A DNA stretch of 34,452 bases, taken from NCBI GenBank assembly GCA_014190235.1, contig BJGC01000003.1, positions 77,272 to 111,723 on the forward strand. The letters run 5' to 3'. Origin of the DNA: Actinomycetes bacterium. GTDB taxonomy: Bacteria > Actinomycetota > Acidimicrobiia > Acidimicrobiales > Ilumatobacteraceae. Positions 7,565-17,612 of the stretch are shown here, piece by piece. Under the pieces are notes generated by a model that searched no databases, was not told the DNA's origin, and worked only from the letters and a program-made list of their open reading frames with translations. Positions within the stretch are counted from its first letter, which is position 1. Each line of letters starts with the position of its first letter. The translations under genes were made by a program, and so were the position numbers.

Positions 7565-9007
7565 ATGGACGAACTGCTAGATCTAGATGCAACTGCACAA
7601 GCCGAATTGATTGCCACCGGCAAAGCGTCGGCTACTGAAGTTGTTGGCGCAGCGATAGCCCAAGCGCAAAGCGTGAACGAGTCAATTAACGCGATCATTC
7701 TTGAGCAATACGATCGGGCTCGAATTGAAGCAGCTGGCAAACTTCCTGACGGACCATTTCGTGGGGTTCCACTTGTGCTCAAAGATCTCGGATGTTCTCA
7801 GGTGGGTGAACCACATCACATGGGAACACGATTTTTAAAAAACATCGGATTTGTCGCCCCCGAAGATAGTTATTTAACGCAGCGTTTTGCGCGCGCAGGA
7901 TTTGTGGTGATTGGCCGCACGAACACTCCAGAGTTTGGGACAACGATTACAACTGAGCCACTGTCGTATGGTGCTTCGCGTAATCCCTGGAATACTGAAT
8001 ATTCCACGGGAGGTTCATCTGGTGGATCAGCCGCCGCAGTCGCTGCACATATCGTTTCTGTCGGACATGCAAATGACGGTGGTGGCTCAATTCGTATTCC
8101 TGCAAGTGAGTGTGGACTTGTGGGCTTGAAACCTTCTCGGGGGCGAGTGAGTCATGGACCCGATATTGGTGAATCGTGGATGGGTTCAACGATTGATGGA
8201 TGCGTTACGCGAACAGTGCGCGACACGGCTGCAGTGCTCGATGTCATCAGTGGTTACGAATCGGGTGATCCGTATACCGCGCCAACACCGATGCGCCCCT
8301 ATGTTCTAGAAGTTGGTGCAGACCCAGGCAAATTGCGTATCGGACTTTTAGATAATCCCGGTGCATTACCTGGGCTTGATCATGCCGAGTCACGAGCATC
8401 GGTTGCTGCGGCTGCCAAGATGCTTGAGTCGTTAGGACACACCGTGGAGATTGCATCGCCACCTGCGTTAAACGAAGCAGAGTACGCCGGGCGGTTCACC
8501 AATATTGTGGCCGCATGCACAAACGCAGACATTTCATTTTTTGAAAATATGTTGGGTCGCGAACTTGGTGAAGATGATATTGAGATCGATAATTTATTGA
8601 TGCGCGAAATCGGTCGGTCGGTGTCGTCTGAGCAGTACATCTCTGAAGTTTCTTGGATGCATTCATGGTCGCGCCGAATGGTGGAGTGGTGGCTGCCACG
8701 CGATGGATCTCGCGGATTTGATGTGCTGTGTACTCCAACTCTTGCGGGACCGCCACCACGCATTGGATGGCTACGAGGCAATGAGGGCGGCACTCACATG
8801 CTGGAAATTTTGTTGTATACCGCGCAGTTCAATGTCACTGGTCAGCCAGCAGTGAGCCTGCCGTTGCATTGGTCGAGTGACGGGCTACCCATGGGCGTGC
8901 AATTTGTTGGTGCACCATTTCGCGAAGATATTTTGATTCGTCTGGCGGCACAACTTGAGCAAGCAATGCCCTGGAAAACTCGCGTTGCGCCTCTTGTGTT
9001 GAAATGA
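7565..9007 (+). CDS. Amidase signature family amidohydrolase
   Basis: 480 aa, normal for the amidase signature family (GatA, fatty-acid amide hydrolase and acetamidase relatives). The Ser-cisSer-Lys catalytic set is visible. The Lys is in [10 protein letters not shown], the cis-Ser in [15 protein letters not shown], and the nucleophile Ser in [21 protein letters not shown], written here as two parts [10 protein letters not shown] and GLVGLKP. It is not next to gatB or gatC and lacks clear GatA context, so a small-molecule or aryl amidase is more likely. The frame extends to 7457, but that part overlaps glycerate kinase. ATG 7565 has a -10 hexamer at the right distance. The substrate is not predictable. 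Confidence 0.9.
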   Translation: MDELLDLDATAQAELIATGKASATEVVGAAIAQAQSVNESINAIILEQYDRARIEAAGKLPDGPFRGVPLVLKDLGCSQVGEPHHMGTRFLKNIGFVAPEDSYLTQRFARAGFVVIGRTNTPEFGTTITTEPLSYGASRNPWNTEYSTGGSSGGSAAAVAAHIVSVGHANDGGGSIRIPASECGLVGLKPSRGRVSHGPDIGESWMGSTIDGCVTRTVRDTAAVLDVISGYESGDPYTAPTPMRPYVLEVGADPGKLRIGLLDNPGALPGLDHAESRASVAAAAKMLESLGHTVEIASPPALNEAEYAGRFTNIVAACTNADISFFENMLGRELGEDDIEIDNLLMREIGRSVSSEQYISEVSWMHSWSRRMVEWWLPRDGSRGFDVLCTPTLAGPPPRIGWLRGNEGGTHMLEILLYTAQFNVTGQPAVSLPLHWSSDGLPMGVQFVGAPFREDILIRLAAQLEQAMPWKTRVAPLVLK

Positions 9008-9018
9008 GACTGCGTCGG

Positions 9019-9024
9019 TAGGAT
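9019..9024 (+). promoter_or_regulatory. Predicted -10 element of the CysO-like gene
   Basis: TAGGAT ends 6 nt before ATG 9031. It would give a leaderless message independent of the amidase 23 bp upstream. Confidence 0.5.
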
Positions 9025-9030
9025 TGACGT

Positions 9031-9309
9031 ATGTCAGTCACTGTGAGAATCCCCACCACCATGCGTCCACTATCGGGAGGCGTTTCAACCGTCGTGCTTG
9101 AAGGCTCAACATTGGCTGAGGTTTTACAAGCCCTTGATGTTGCTCACAGTGGTTTTGGAGAGCGACTTTTTGATGCAGATGGCGCACTTCACAAATTTGT
9201 CAATATTTTTGTTGCCGACGATGACGTTCGTTATCTGCAGGGTCTTGATACTCCGGTGAAACCCGGCGACACGGTGTCGATTATTCCGGCTGTCGCTGGT
9301 GGTTGCTGA
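9031..9309 (+). CDS. CysO/MoaD/ThiS-type sulfur carrier ending in Gly-Gly-Cys
   Basis: A 92-residue ubiquitin-fold sulfur carrier. It resembles mycobacterial CysO closely: SVTVRIPTTMRP at the start, LHKFVNIFVADDDVRYLQGL in the middle and TVSIIPAVAGG at the end. CysO carries sulfur as a C-terminal thiocarboxylate; CysM adds it to O-phosphoserine, and a JAMM-type protease (Mec) releases cysteine from the CysO-Cys adduct. Here the reading frame does not stop after GG. Codon 92 is TGC (9304-9306), followed by TGA, so the primary product ends GGC. The carrier would need C-terminal trimming to expose GG before activation. No cysM, mec or moeB homologue is in the window. MoaD- or ThiS-type use is possible, but the CysO match is best. 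Confidence 0.88.
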   Translation: MSVTVRIPTTMRPLSGGVSTVVLEGSTLAEVLQALDVAHSGFGERLFDADGALHKFVNIFVADDDVRYLQGLDTPVKPGDTVSIIPAVAGGC

Positions 9310-9319
9310 AACTTTTATT

Positions 9320-10765
9320 TCAGGTAGGAATAAGTTCTAGCAACTCTGCGCGAGTTGATGGCCCCAGCGCTGGCTCGGGTGCACGGTTGTCGCGATCATT
9401 CCATACGGCAAATATGCGTGCGCCGATGTCTGCGTCTTTCATGAGTGCATCCGGAAGCGTGAGCAAATTGAACGATCTAAAAAAAGCTCGCATCACAACT
9501 GCGTCTGTGCGCATCGCTGGCAATAAACCATCGCGAAATACAGCCCGCATCATTGTTCGCGGGTCTGTCGTGTCACTGTCAGGGTCTTGATCATCAAGAA
9601 TTGCGTTGGCCACTCTACGAGCTTCTGTGTCTTGCTCGACTGTTGATTTGTACCACGGATACAACTCTCGTTGCGTTGACTCGTGTAGTTCGGTGGCTTG
9701 AGCTGCAACGTCATCAGGATGATGTGCAACTGCCTGAGCCATTAGGTGCGCGTGCAGGAAACTTGTGGTGCAACCGCGTCCGTAGAGTGGATTAGTGCAG
9801 AGATGTGCGTCTCCGACAACATGCATGCCCAAGACGACAGGCTTGTTGTCGACAACGTATTCTCTCCAGCGATTGAGTAGGCCGGCCATCACGTGCACAT
9901 CTGGAGTGATTGGTTCAGCACAACCATCAAGCCATGTTGATGTTGCAACCAGACTTCGCGCAATGTTGTCAAAGACAACCGGATCGCTGCAGAGTTTGCG
10001 TAATTGTTCGTCGGCGACTGGAGTGGCAAGTGTGACGGAGAACGTGCGATTGTCACCGACAAATACGCCGTACTTTAGATATCCAAGATCGCCACCGATG
10101 GGGCCCGTGCGCGGCGGATATTGCATGCCAGGCTTGAGGCGATAAAAGCGAGAGAAATACACGATGCCCGTGTCTTCGCTTGACTCGCTTACAGGAGCGC
10201 AACCAATGTCTGTCAACCATTCAGGAACAGCGCTTCGTCGTCCGCCTGCGGCGATCACGTAATCAGCATCATGAGTTGAGCCATCATCAAGTTTGATTCC
10301 GGTGACGCGTGGTACTGCGCCAGGCGTGTGCGTGAATCCAACAACGCCGTGACCAGTGTGCATTTTTACGTTGCCGTGAGCAAGCGCTGCGCGACGCAAC
10401 ACCCACTCAAAGGTTGTGCGACGACATGACAACATGACGAGGTCGTCGTCTTCAGGAAGTCGTTCGAAATTTGTGATGGTTGCGGGAAGGTCGTCCCCAA
10501 AGCGCATTTCGGTGGCGCCTTCCGTGAGTAACGATTGCAAAATATCTGGGTAGTGGTCGCGCAATAAGTTACGCAACCGCGCCAAAAATGCGTGACTGTG
10601 ACGCACTTGGGGGGCGCCGCGACGGTCCCACAAAAAAGCCTCGTCAGCCGTGGCGGGGGTGGGGGTGTCATCACGCTCAAAAACGGTCACAGCGTGGCCT
10701 AGCCGGGCTAGGGCTAGGGCCGAACCAAGCCCCGCAACTCCGCCTCCAATGACTGCCACCTTCAT
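9320..10765 (-). CDS. FAD-dependent oxidoreductase/monooxygenase-like protein
   Basis: About 481 aa. A Rossmann FAD-binding start (MKVAVIGGGVAGLGSALAL, GxGxxG, followed by VTVFERD about 20 residues later) is diagnostic of the glutathione-reductase-type fold. A second FAD-contact segment, CTNPLYGRGCTTSFLHAHL, occurs near residue 330. The overall arrangement resembles flavin monooxygenases and geranylgeranyl-reductase-like enzymes. No substrate can be assigned and no biosynthetic neighbours help. Two in-frame ATGs exist (10771 and 10765). A TACGCT hexamer is 7 nt from the second, and the conserved protein begins there, so 10765 was chosen. It is divergent from groEL. Confidence 0.85.
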   Translation of the reverse strand: MKVAVIGGGVAGLGSALALARLGHAVTVFERDDTPTPATADEAFLWDRRGAPQVRHSHAFLARLRNLLRDHYPDILQSLLTEGATEMRFGDDLPATITNFERLPEDDDLVMLSCRRTTFEWVLRRAALAHGNVKMHTGHGVVGFTHTPGAVPRVTGIKLDDGSTHDADYVIAAGGRRSAVPEWLTDIGCAPVSESSEDTGIVYFSRFYRLKPGMQYPPRTGPIGGDLGYLKYGVFVGDNRTFSVTLATPVADEQLRKLCSDPVVFDNIARSLVATSTWLDGCAEPITPDVHVMAGLLNRWREYVVDNKPVVLGMHVVGDAHLCTNPLYGRGCTTSFLHAHLMAQAVAHHPDDVAAQATELHESTQRELYPWYKSTVEQDTEARRVANAILDDQDPDSDTTDPRTMMRAVFRDGLLPAMRTDAVVMRAFFRSFNLLTLPDALMKDADIGARIFAVWNDRDNRAPEPALGPSTRAELLELIPT

Positions 10766-10772
10766 GGGCATC

Positions 10773-10778
10773 AGCGTA
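10773..10778 (-). promoter_or_regulatory. Predicted -10 element of the FAD oxidoreductase gene
   Basis: TACGCT on the minus strand ends 7 nt before ATG 10765. It overlaps the region just before the alternative ATG, which would then be untranscribed. Confidence 0.5.
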
Positions 10779-10830
10779 GAGGGGGAGATCGGCGGCGCTT
10801 TGTTCGTGGACCAGATTGGGCTGGTGCCAG

Positions 10831-10857
10831 TTAGCAGTCACGGCGGTAGAGTGCTAG
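10831..10857 (+). promoter_or_regulatory. CIRCE operator (HrcA binding site) upstream of groEL
   Basis: TTAGCAGTC, nine bases, then GAGTGCTAG. This is the 9-9-9 layout of the CIRCE inverted repeat (consensus TTAGCACTC-N9-GAGTGCTAA), with one mismatch in the left arm and one in the right. It lies 55 bp before the groEL start. HrcA repression relieved by heat or misfolded protein is the known role. hrcA is not in the window. Confidence 0.9.
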
Positions 10858-10872
10858 CGCTCTACAAAATGA

Positions 10873-12531
<1,659 letters not shown>

Positions 12532-12542
12532 ATCGTCAAACT

Positions 12543-13412
12543 GTGACATCTCGCAGTTTTGCTTTGGTGAGCTGTGCCCAAGCACGAGATCTAGATACTG
12601 ATTTACCGCTCTTAGTAAATGAGTTCATTGCGCTTGGACAACATGTGCAGATTGTTGACTGGGATGACCCCACGCTCGACTGGACACAATTTGATGTGAC
12701 AATCGTGCGGTCTCCATGGGACTATCACGAAAGATACGCCGAATTTTTGCAATGGATTGACCGCGTAAGCATGGTCACGCACTTGCTCAATTCTCCAGAT
12801 GTTTTGAGATGGAACACCGACAAGTGCTATCTGACTGACGTAATTGATGCCGGCATTGCCGTGATTCCGACAAGTTTTTTGACAACGCAGGCTGATGTTG
12901 AAATGTTTGCATTCGCCGATGACGTAGTGCTCAAGCCCACTGTGAGCGCTGGCTCGAATAATACGCATCGGTTTGTCAATGATGTTGCTGCAGCGGCAAA
13001 ATGTGCGGGCGAACTGGTGGCGCAAGGTCGAGTGGTGATGGTTCAGCCGTATCAAATCAGTATTGATGAAATGGGGGAGACCGGCCTTGTGTATTTTGGT
13101 GGGCAATTTAGCCACGCCTTTCGCAAGGGAGCCATTCTTGGCGCCCAGTCACGCGTTGCGAATTCATTATTTGTACAGGAGGAAATTAGTCACACCACGG
13201 CTCGAGCCACCGAACTTTTGCTTGGTGGGGCAGTGCTGGAATACATCACTTCTCGGTTTGGCTCGGCTCCGCTGTATGCGCGGGTTGACATGGTTGAGTC
13301 TGCAGACGGCACGCCAACCCTGATGGAGGTGGAACTGACAGAACCATCATTTTTTTTACATACATCTCATGGCTCAGCGAATCGCTTCGCCGAGGCTGCG
13401 TGGATAGCCTGA
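12543..13412 (+). CDS. ATP-grasp domain protein (RimK/glutathione synthetase-like)
   Basis: 289 aa. The N-terminal third is a pre-ATP-grasp fold with VTIVRSPWDYHERY. The middle contains VVLKPTVSAGSNNTHRF, fitting the ATP-grasp lysine and glycine-rich loop. The C-terminal LYARVDMVESADGTPTLMEVELTEPSFFL carries the acidic Mg-ATP ligands; key residues are the D of ARVD and the two E of MEVELTEP. Such enzymes ligate a carboxylate to an amine or thiol through an acyl-phosphate. The substrate is unknown. It starts at GTG 12543, 11 bp after groEL, and its stop lies 5 bp before hemQ, but nothing else links it functionally to either neighbour. Confidence 0.75.
   Translation: MTSRSFALVSCAQARDLDTDLPLLVNEFIALGQHVQIVDWDDPTLDWTQFDVTIVRSPWDYHERYAEFLQWIDRVSMVTHLLNSPDVLRWNTDKCYLTDVIDAGIAVIPTSFLTTQADVEMFAFADDVVLKPTVSAGSNNTHRFVNDVAAAAKCAGELVAQGRVVMVQPYQISIDEMGETGLVYFGGQFSHAFRKGAILGAQSRVANSLFVQEEISHTTARATELLLGGAVLEYITSRFGSAPLYARVDMVESADGTPTLMEVELTEPSFFLHTSHGSANRFAEAAWIA
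13405..13410 (+). promoter_or_regulatory. Predicted -10 element of hemQ
   Basis: TAGCCT ends 7 nt before ATG 13418 and overlaps the last codons and stop of the upstream ATP-grasp gene. It supports ATG 13418 over the in-frame GTG 13400. Confidence 0.45.
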
Positions 13413-13417
13413 CACGT

Positions 13418-14092
13418 ATGAGCGAACCAATGTCCCCATCTGTCGGTTTAGGCGTTATCCACTTATTCTGCAAAGTGAGCGCGAGTTTTGATGCCGAGGC
13501 AGTTGTTGGCGCTGTCAAAAATGCCGAGAACAGCGGGGTCACGGTTATTGGTGTTGCAGTACTTGGACACAAAGCAGATCTTGCGATCATGGGTGTTGCT
13601 GCTGACTTGCGCGAACTGAAGGGATTGCAGACTGGTCTGCAACATGCAGGACTAGAAGTTGTTGATAGTTATGTGTCGCTGACCGAAGTGAGCGAGTACG
13701 CCAAGGGAATGCCTCAAGAAATGTTGGATGCGCGTTTGTATCCGCAACTTCCGCCCCCTGGCAAAAACGCATGGTGCTTTTATCCGATGTCCAAGCGACG
13801 CAATGTTGATCAAAACTGGTTTACTTTGTCATTTGAACAACGGGCAGAATTAATGGCTGGACATGGCAAGAGTGGTCGCACGTTTGCTGGACGCGTGATT
13901 CAACTCGTGACTGGTTCAACTGGCATCGATGACTTTGAGTGGGGAGTCACGCTTTTTGCGGTCAACCCAGATGATCTAAAAGAAGTTGTCTACACAATGC
14001 GCTTTGATGAGGGCTCAGCACTCTATGCAGAGTTCGGTGCGTTCTATGTTGGCATGGTCACGCCGATAGAAGAACTTGTTCAGCAGGTGTAG
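13418..14092 (+). CDS. hemQ: Coproheme decarboxylase HemQ (chlorite dismutase family)
   Basis: Last enzyme of the coproporphyrin-dependent haem pathway of Gram-positive bacteria. It oxidatively decarboxylates two propionates of coproheme with H2O2. The 224 aa length matches the family. WCFYPMSKRR (about residues 119-128) has the catalytic Tyr122, which forms the radical in characterised HemQ proteins. AELMAGHGKSGRTFAGRV contains His149, the expected proximal haem ligand. There is no Arg in the distal chlorite-dismutase context, so true chlorite dismutation is unlikely. Members of this class lack signal peptides, as here. Other haem genes are not in the window. The start is chosen at ATG 13418, just past the upstream stop. 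Confidence 0.93.
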   Translation: MSEPMSPSVGLGVIHLFCKVSASFDAEAVVGAVKNAENSGVTVIGVAVLGHKADLAIMGVAADLRELKGLQTGLQHAGLEVVDSYVSLTEVSEYAKGMPQEMLDARLYPQLPPPGKNAWCFYPMSKRRNVDQNWFTLSFEQRAELMAGHGKSGRTFAGRVIQLVTGSTGIDDFEWGVTLFAVNPDDLKEVVYTMRFDEGSALYAEFGAFYVGMVTPIEELVQQV

Positions 14093-14098
14093 AAACTC

Positions 14099-14809
14099 AT
14101 GGCAGACACCGACTTACTGTTTCTGCGCGATGCATATTTACAAGAGGCAACTGCGCAGGTTCTTGAGATACGCGAAAATGCAGTCGTCCTTGATCAAACA
14201 ATTTTTTATGCAACGGGTGGCGGCCAGCCACATGACACCGGAACACTGGGTGGCCAAGTCGTTGTAGATGTGCGCAAAGAAGGCGGAGCAGTTTTGCATG
14301 TTCTTGCCGAAGGTGCCGTTCTGCCTGTTGTTGGTGCCCAAGTGGATCTGGCAGTTGACTGGCAACGTCGGCACAACCTCATGCGCACTCACACGGCAAT
14401 GCATGTGTTGTGTGGTGTTATCTGGAACGAGTGGCGTGTGCCGGTAACGGGCGGCAATATGGAGCCACTGTCTGCGCGAATGGATTTTGAATTCGATCCG
14501 CTGCCAGAAGGTTTTGCAGTACGTGTCGAACAACTTGTCAATGAAGCAATCGCGGCCGATTTTCCGATTGCCGTGAGTTTTTTACCGCGTGATACTGCCG
14601 TGACTGACGAAGATCTGATCCGAACCAAAGTCAACATGATTCCTGATTTTGTTTCGGAGATTCGAGTCGTCGATATTGTGGGTCTTGATAAGCAGGCAGA
14701 TGGCGGCACGCATGTGCAATCCACACGAGAGATCGGAACATTTCGTGTTGCAAAAATGGAAAATAAAGGCAAAGGCTTTAAGCGTGTGCGTGTAGAAATT
14801 TTGGACTAA
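14099..14809 (+). CDS. Alanyl-tRNA editing protein (AlaX type)
   Basis: A free-standing editing domain related to that of alanyl-tRNA synthetase. It hydrolyses Ser-tRNA(Ala) or Gly-tRNA(Ala) in trans. 236 aa, the medium-long AlaX type. FYATGGGQPHDTGTL is the glycine-rich N-terminal motif. MRTHTAMHVL supplies the two Zn-binding His of HxxxH. ADGGTHVQSTREIG is the second metal motif. In the canonical form CGGTHV the Cys is a Zn ligand; here that position is Asp, which could change metal binding. The gene starts 6 bp after hemQ and ends 5 bp before the next gene, so it probably belongs to the hemQ-glnD run. Confidence 0.9.
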   Translation: MADTDLLFLRDAYLQEATAQVLEIRENAVVLDQTIFYATGGGQPHDTGTLGGQVVVDVRKEGGAVLHVLAEGAVLPVVGAQVDLAVDWQRRHNLMRTHTAMHVLCGVIWNEWRVPVTGGNMEPLSARMDFEFDPLPEGFAVRVEQLVNEAIAADFPIAVSFLPRDTAVTDEDLIRTKVNMIPDFVSEIRVVDIVGLDKQADGGTHVQSTREIGTFRVAKMENKGKGFKRVRVEILD

Positions 14810-14814
14810 GAATC

Positions 14815-15294
14815 ATGTCAGTATCTGATGGCCAATTATCAGAGTATTCACAGAGACTGTTTGATGCATGTGTCGTTGCAATCCCAGAGTGGATCACGAA
14901 CCGCATCCAGCATGTGTGCCTGGTGTCGGGCGGTGCTGTTCCTGAAATTGTGAGAGCCAAGATTGCCGATGTCGCACACGCAACTCAAGTACAAGTCCAA
15001 ATTGATTTGATGGCCCTATTGTCTGTCGACGTTGATGCCCAACGAACAAATCCGCTGCAAGTGTTGCGGGGTTCAACACTCATGGCGACCGCTTTACTAA
15101 TTGAGGCAGGAATACCCCCAGCACAACGAGATGAATTCGAAGTCCGATCAATGCCAGATGACATGTTTGCCCTTGGTCCGTTGACATGGCGAGATTTGGG
15201 CGATGATGTTCATGATGCGGGTATCGAATGGGGAGCATGGAAAGCGGCAATGATCATCAGTCGCCGTCGAGATGAGGGCAAACTGTCATCATGA
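14815..15294 (+). CDS. Conserved-looking protein of unknown function, upstream of glnD
   Basis: 159 aa, not recognised. The sequence is a soluble mix of alpha and beta with no signal peptide or membrane helix. It has an N-terminal helical stretch, a central QVQVQIDLMALLSVDVDAQ strand region, RTNPLQVLRGST and a C-terminal ALGPLTWRDLGDDVHDAG. Its last four bases (ATGA) overlap the glnD start, indicating translational coupling, and it lies 5 bp after the AlaX gene. Codon use looks like that of its neighbours. A role connected with GlnD is only a positional guess. Confidence 0.75.
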   Translation: MSVSDGQLSEYSQRLFDACVVAIPEWITNRIQHVCLVSGGAVPEIVRAKIADVAHATQVQVQIDLMALLSVDVDAQRTNPLQVLRGSTLMATALLIEAGIPPAQRDEFEVRSMPDDMFALGPLTWRDLGDDVHDAGIEWGAWKAAMIISRRRDEGKLSS

Positions 15295-17570
15295 CGACGC
15301 GCGCTGAAGTAATTGTCGGGCCACTACGAGGAGGAGCCCTGTGCGAGGCGCTATCAGATGCCACAGATGATTTCTTGCGCGCGTTGTACGCAGAGGCAAC
15401 GAAGCAATTAAAAAATGCTGATGATGTTGCGTTGATTGCAGTTGGCGGATACGGCAGACGCGAACTTGCACCTTTTAGTGATCTCGATGTGTTGCTGGTG
15501 CATCGTGGAGTAAAGAATATTGATGAGATTGCGTCACTGATGTGGTATCCGATCTGGGATGTGGGCCTCAAACTTGGGCACGCCGTGCGAACTCCCAAAG
15601 AAACTCTTCAGATATGTGCGACTGACCTTGACACGGTGACGGCGTTGGTGACGGCACGACATTTGGCGGGCAGCGAGTTACTTGCTCAAGAGGTGATCGG
15701 ATCAGTACGAGATGCCTGGCGTGAGCGTGGGCGTGCGTGGCTTGTGAACTTGCACGAACGAATGCAAGAACGTTACGTCACTTCTGGTGAAGTTGCATTC
15801 TTGCTTGAACCCAACATTAAAGAGAGCTTGGGCGGTCTGCGCGATATTCACGCGCTGTGGTGGGCGATTGAAGCTGGTTTAGTACTCACAAGCCAAGATG
15901 CAGATGCTCTTAAGAAGTGCAATGAAACATTGTTGCAAGTGCGCGTTGCATTGCATCAACACACAAATCGCGTGGGCGATGTCTTGCATCTCGAAGAACA
16001 GATTCCAGTTGCTGCAGCATTGGGATACGCAAATGATGATGCGCTGATGTCTGCGATTGCCGTCGCTGGTCAGCAGGTTGCATGGATCGCCGACGAGGCA
16101 TGGTCACAACTCGATCCGCCTGCATCTGCTTCACCTGTTCCGCTAGGTATTGCTTCTGGCGTGGCATTAGTGAATGGAGAAATTCGTCTTGCTGATGACA
16201 TTGATCCGGCTGATGATCCCACTTTGGTATTGCGCGTAGCAACGGCTGCAGCGCGCCATCGCGCTCGCATTGATCGTGATTCGCTCAATCGGTTAGGAGA
16301 GCGTACGCAAGTGTGGCCCGATCCGTGGCCAGCAGGTGCAAGTGATGATCTTGTGTCGCTCTTGCTTGAGGGAGACGCGGCAATCGCGGTCTTTGAAGCA
16401 CTTGATCAACGCAATCTCATCGTGAAGGTATTGCCAGAATGGGAACCCAATCGCAGTCGACCACAACGGAATGCATATCATCGCTACACAGTTGACCGTC
16501 ATCTGTGGCAGACAGTGGCTAATGCAGCAGCATTGGCGGACCGAGTATCACGCCCCGACTTATTGGTATTAGGCGCACTCTTTCATGACATCGGCAAAGG
16601 GTATCCAGGCGATCACACCGAAGTCGGCGTCAAGATGTTTGCAACAATCGGTGTGCGAATGGGGCTGTCTGTCCACGATATAGACATTGTGACGATGTTG
16701 ATTCAGCATCACTTGTTGTTGCCAGATATCGCAACACGCCGGGATTTATCAGATGATGCAACCCTCACGATGGTGGCAGAAACTGTCAAAACAACTCTTG
16801 TGCTTGAACTTCTGCATGCGTTGACAGAAGCAGATTCATTGGCAACTGGTTCGAGTGCGTGGGGTTCATGGAAAGCAGGTCTTGTGACAATGCTTGTTGA
16901 TCGTGTCTCGCATGTCTTGGGTGGTGGTGATGTGCAAGAAGTTATGTGGCGACTTTTTCCAGATGCTGGCGTGCTCGAAATGATGTCGGCGCAAAAGATT
17001 GCAGTGCGCACAACCCCTGATCAGATCACTGTGGTGAGTCCTGACCGACCCGGAACATTTAGTCGCGTTGCGGGAGTGATGGCATTGCACGGCCTCGATG
17101 TTCTTGGAGCAGAGGCGCACTCCGACGAGCAGGGCATGGCTGCATCTGAGTTTCGCGTTGTGCCACCAACATACGGACCGATTGAGTGGCAACCGATTGT
17201 TGCTGATGTGACACGCGTGCTCAATGGTGAACTCGCTCTTGATGCGCGTCTAGCCGAACGTGCAGCAACATACCGATCTCCCCGGGCAACTTCTGCTAGT
17301 GCGCCTGCTCCGCTGCGTGTTCGCATTGACAACACCGCGTCATCCAACGCTACGGTCATCGAAATTCATGCTCCAGATCAACTCGGTATTTTGCATCGCA
17401 TGACAAAGGCCTTGGCGGATTGCGGTCTTGACATTCGTCATGCTCGCGTTCAGACATTGGGCAACGAGGTAGTTGACACATTTTATGTGCGCACTGCTAA
17501 CGGTACAAAGGTGACGGATATTCAGCATCAAAGCGAGATAGAACGTGCGATATTGCATGCAGCGGTATAG
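15291..17570 (+). CDS. glnD: [Protein-PII] uridylyl/adenylyltransferase and removing enzyme
   Basis: Nitrogen sensor that modifies and demodifies PII in response to glutamine; in actinobacteria the modification is adenylylation. 759 aa, somewhat shorter than E. coli GlnD (about 890). Domains in order: nucleotidyltransferase with VGGYGRREL (residues 51-59) and SDLDVLLVH (63-71, catalytic Asp pair); a helical linker with the conserved NIKESLGGLRDIH; an HD hydrolase domain with FHDIGKGYPGDH (His432, Asp433); and two C-terminal ACT domains, the first beginning TVVSPDRPGTFSRVAG (about 583) and the second IEIHAPDQLGILHRMTKAL (about 686), which bind glutamine. All catalytic motifs are intact, so it should be bifunctional. 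glnB and amtB are not adjacent. Confidence 0.96.
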   Translation: MTTRAEVIVGPLRGGALCEALSDATDDFLRALYAEATKQLKNADDVALIAVGGYGRRELAPFSDLDVLLVHRGVKNIDEIASLMWYPIWDVGLKLGHAVRTPKETLQICATDLDTVTALVTARHLAGSELLAQEVIGSVRDAWRERGRAWLVNLHERMQERYVTSGEVAFLLEPNIKESLGGLRDIHALWWAIEAGLVLTSQDADALKKCNETLLQVRVALHQHTNRVGDVLHLEEQIPVAAALGYANDDALMSAIAVAGQQVAWIADEAWSQLDPPASASPVPLGIASGVALVNGEIRLADDIDPADDPTLVLRVATAAARHRARIDRDSLNRLGERTQVWPDPWPAGASDDLVSLLLEGDAAIAVFEALDQRNLIVKVLPEWEPNRSRPQRNAYHRYTVDRHLWQTVANAAALADRVSRPDLLVLGALFHDIGKGYPGDHTEVGVKMFATIGVRMGLSVHDIDIVTMLIQHHLLLPDIATRRDLSDDATLTMVAETVKTTLVLELLHALTEADSLATGSSAWGSWKAGLVTMLVDRVSHVLGGGDVQEVMWRLFPDAGVLEMMSAQKIAVRTTPDQITVVSPDRPGTFSRVAGVMALHGLDVLGAEAHSDEQGMAASEFRVVPPTYGPIEWQPIVADVTRVLNGELALDARLAERAATYRSPRATSASAPAPLRVRIDNTASSNATVIEIHAPDQLGILHRMTKALADCGLDIRHARVQTLGNEVVDTFYVRTANGTKVTDIQHQSEIERAILHAAV

Positions 17571-17599
17571 GTCAGTAAGTGAGCATGCCGTGAGCACAG

Positions 17600-17605
17600 T
17601 ACTGT
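17600..17605 (+). promoter_or_regulatory. Predicted -10 element of the Nudix gene
   Basis: TACTGT ends 7 nt before ATG 17613. It indicates separate, leaderless transcription although glnD ends only 42 bp upstream. Confidence 0.5.
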
Positions 17606-17612
17606 TGATGCC

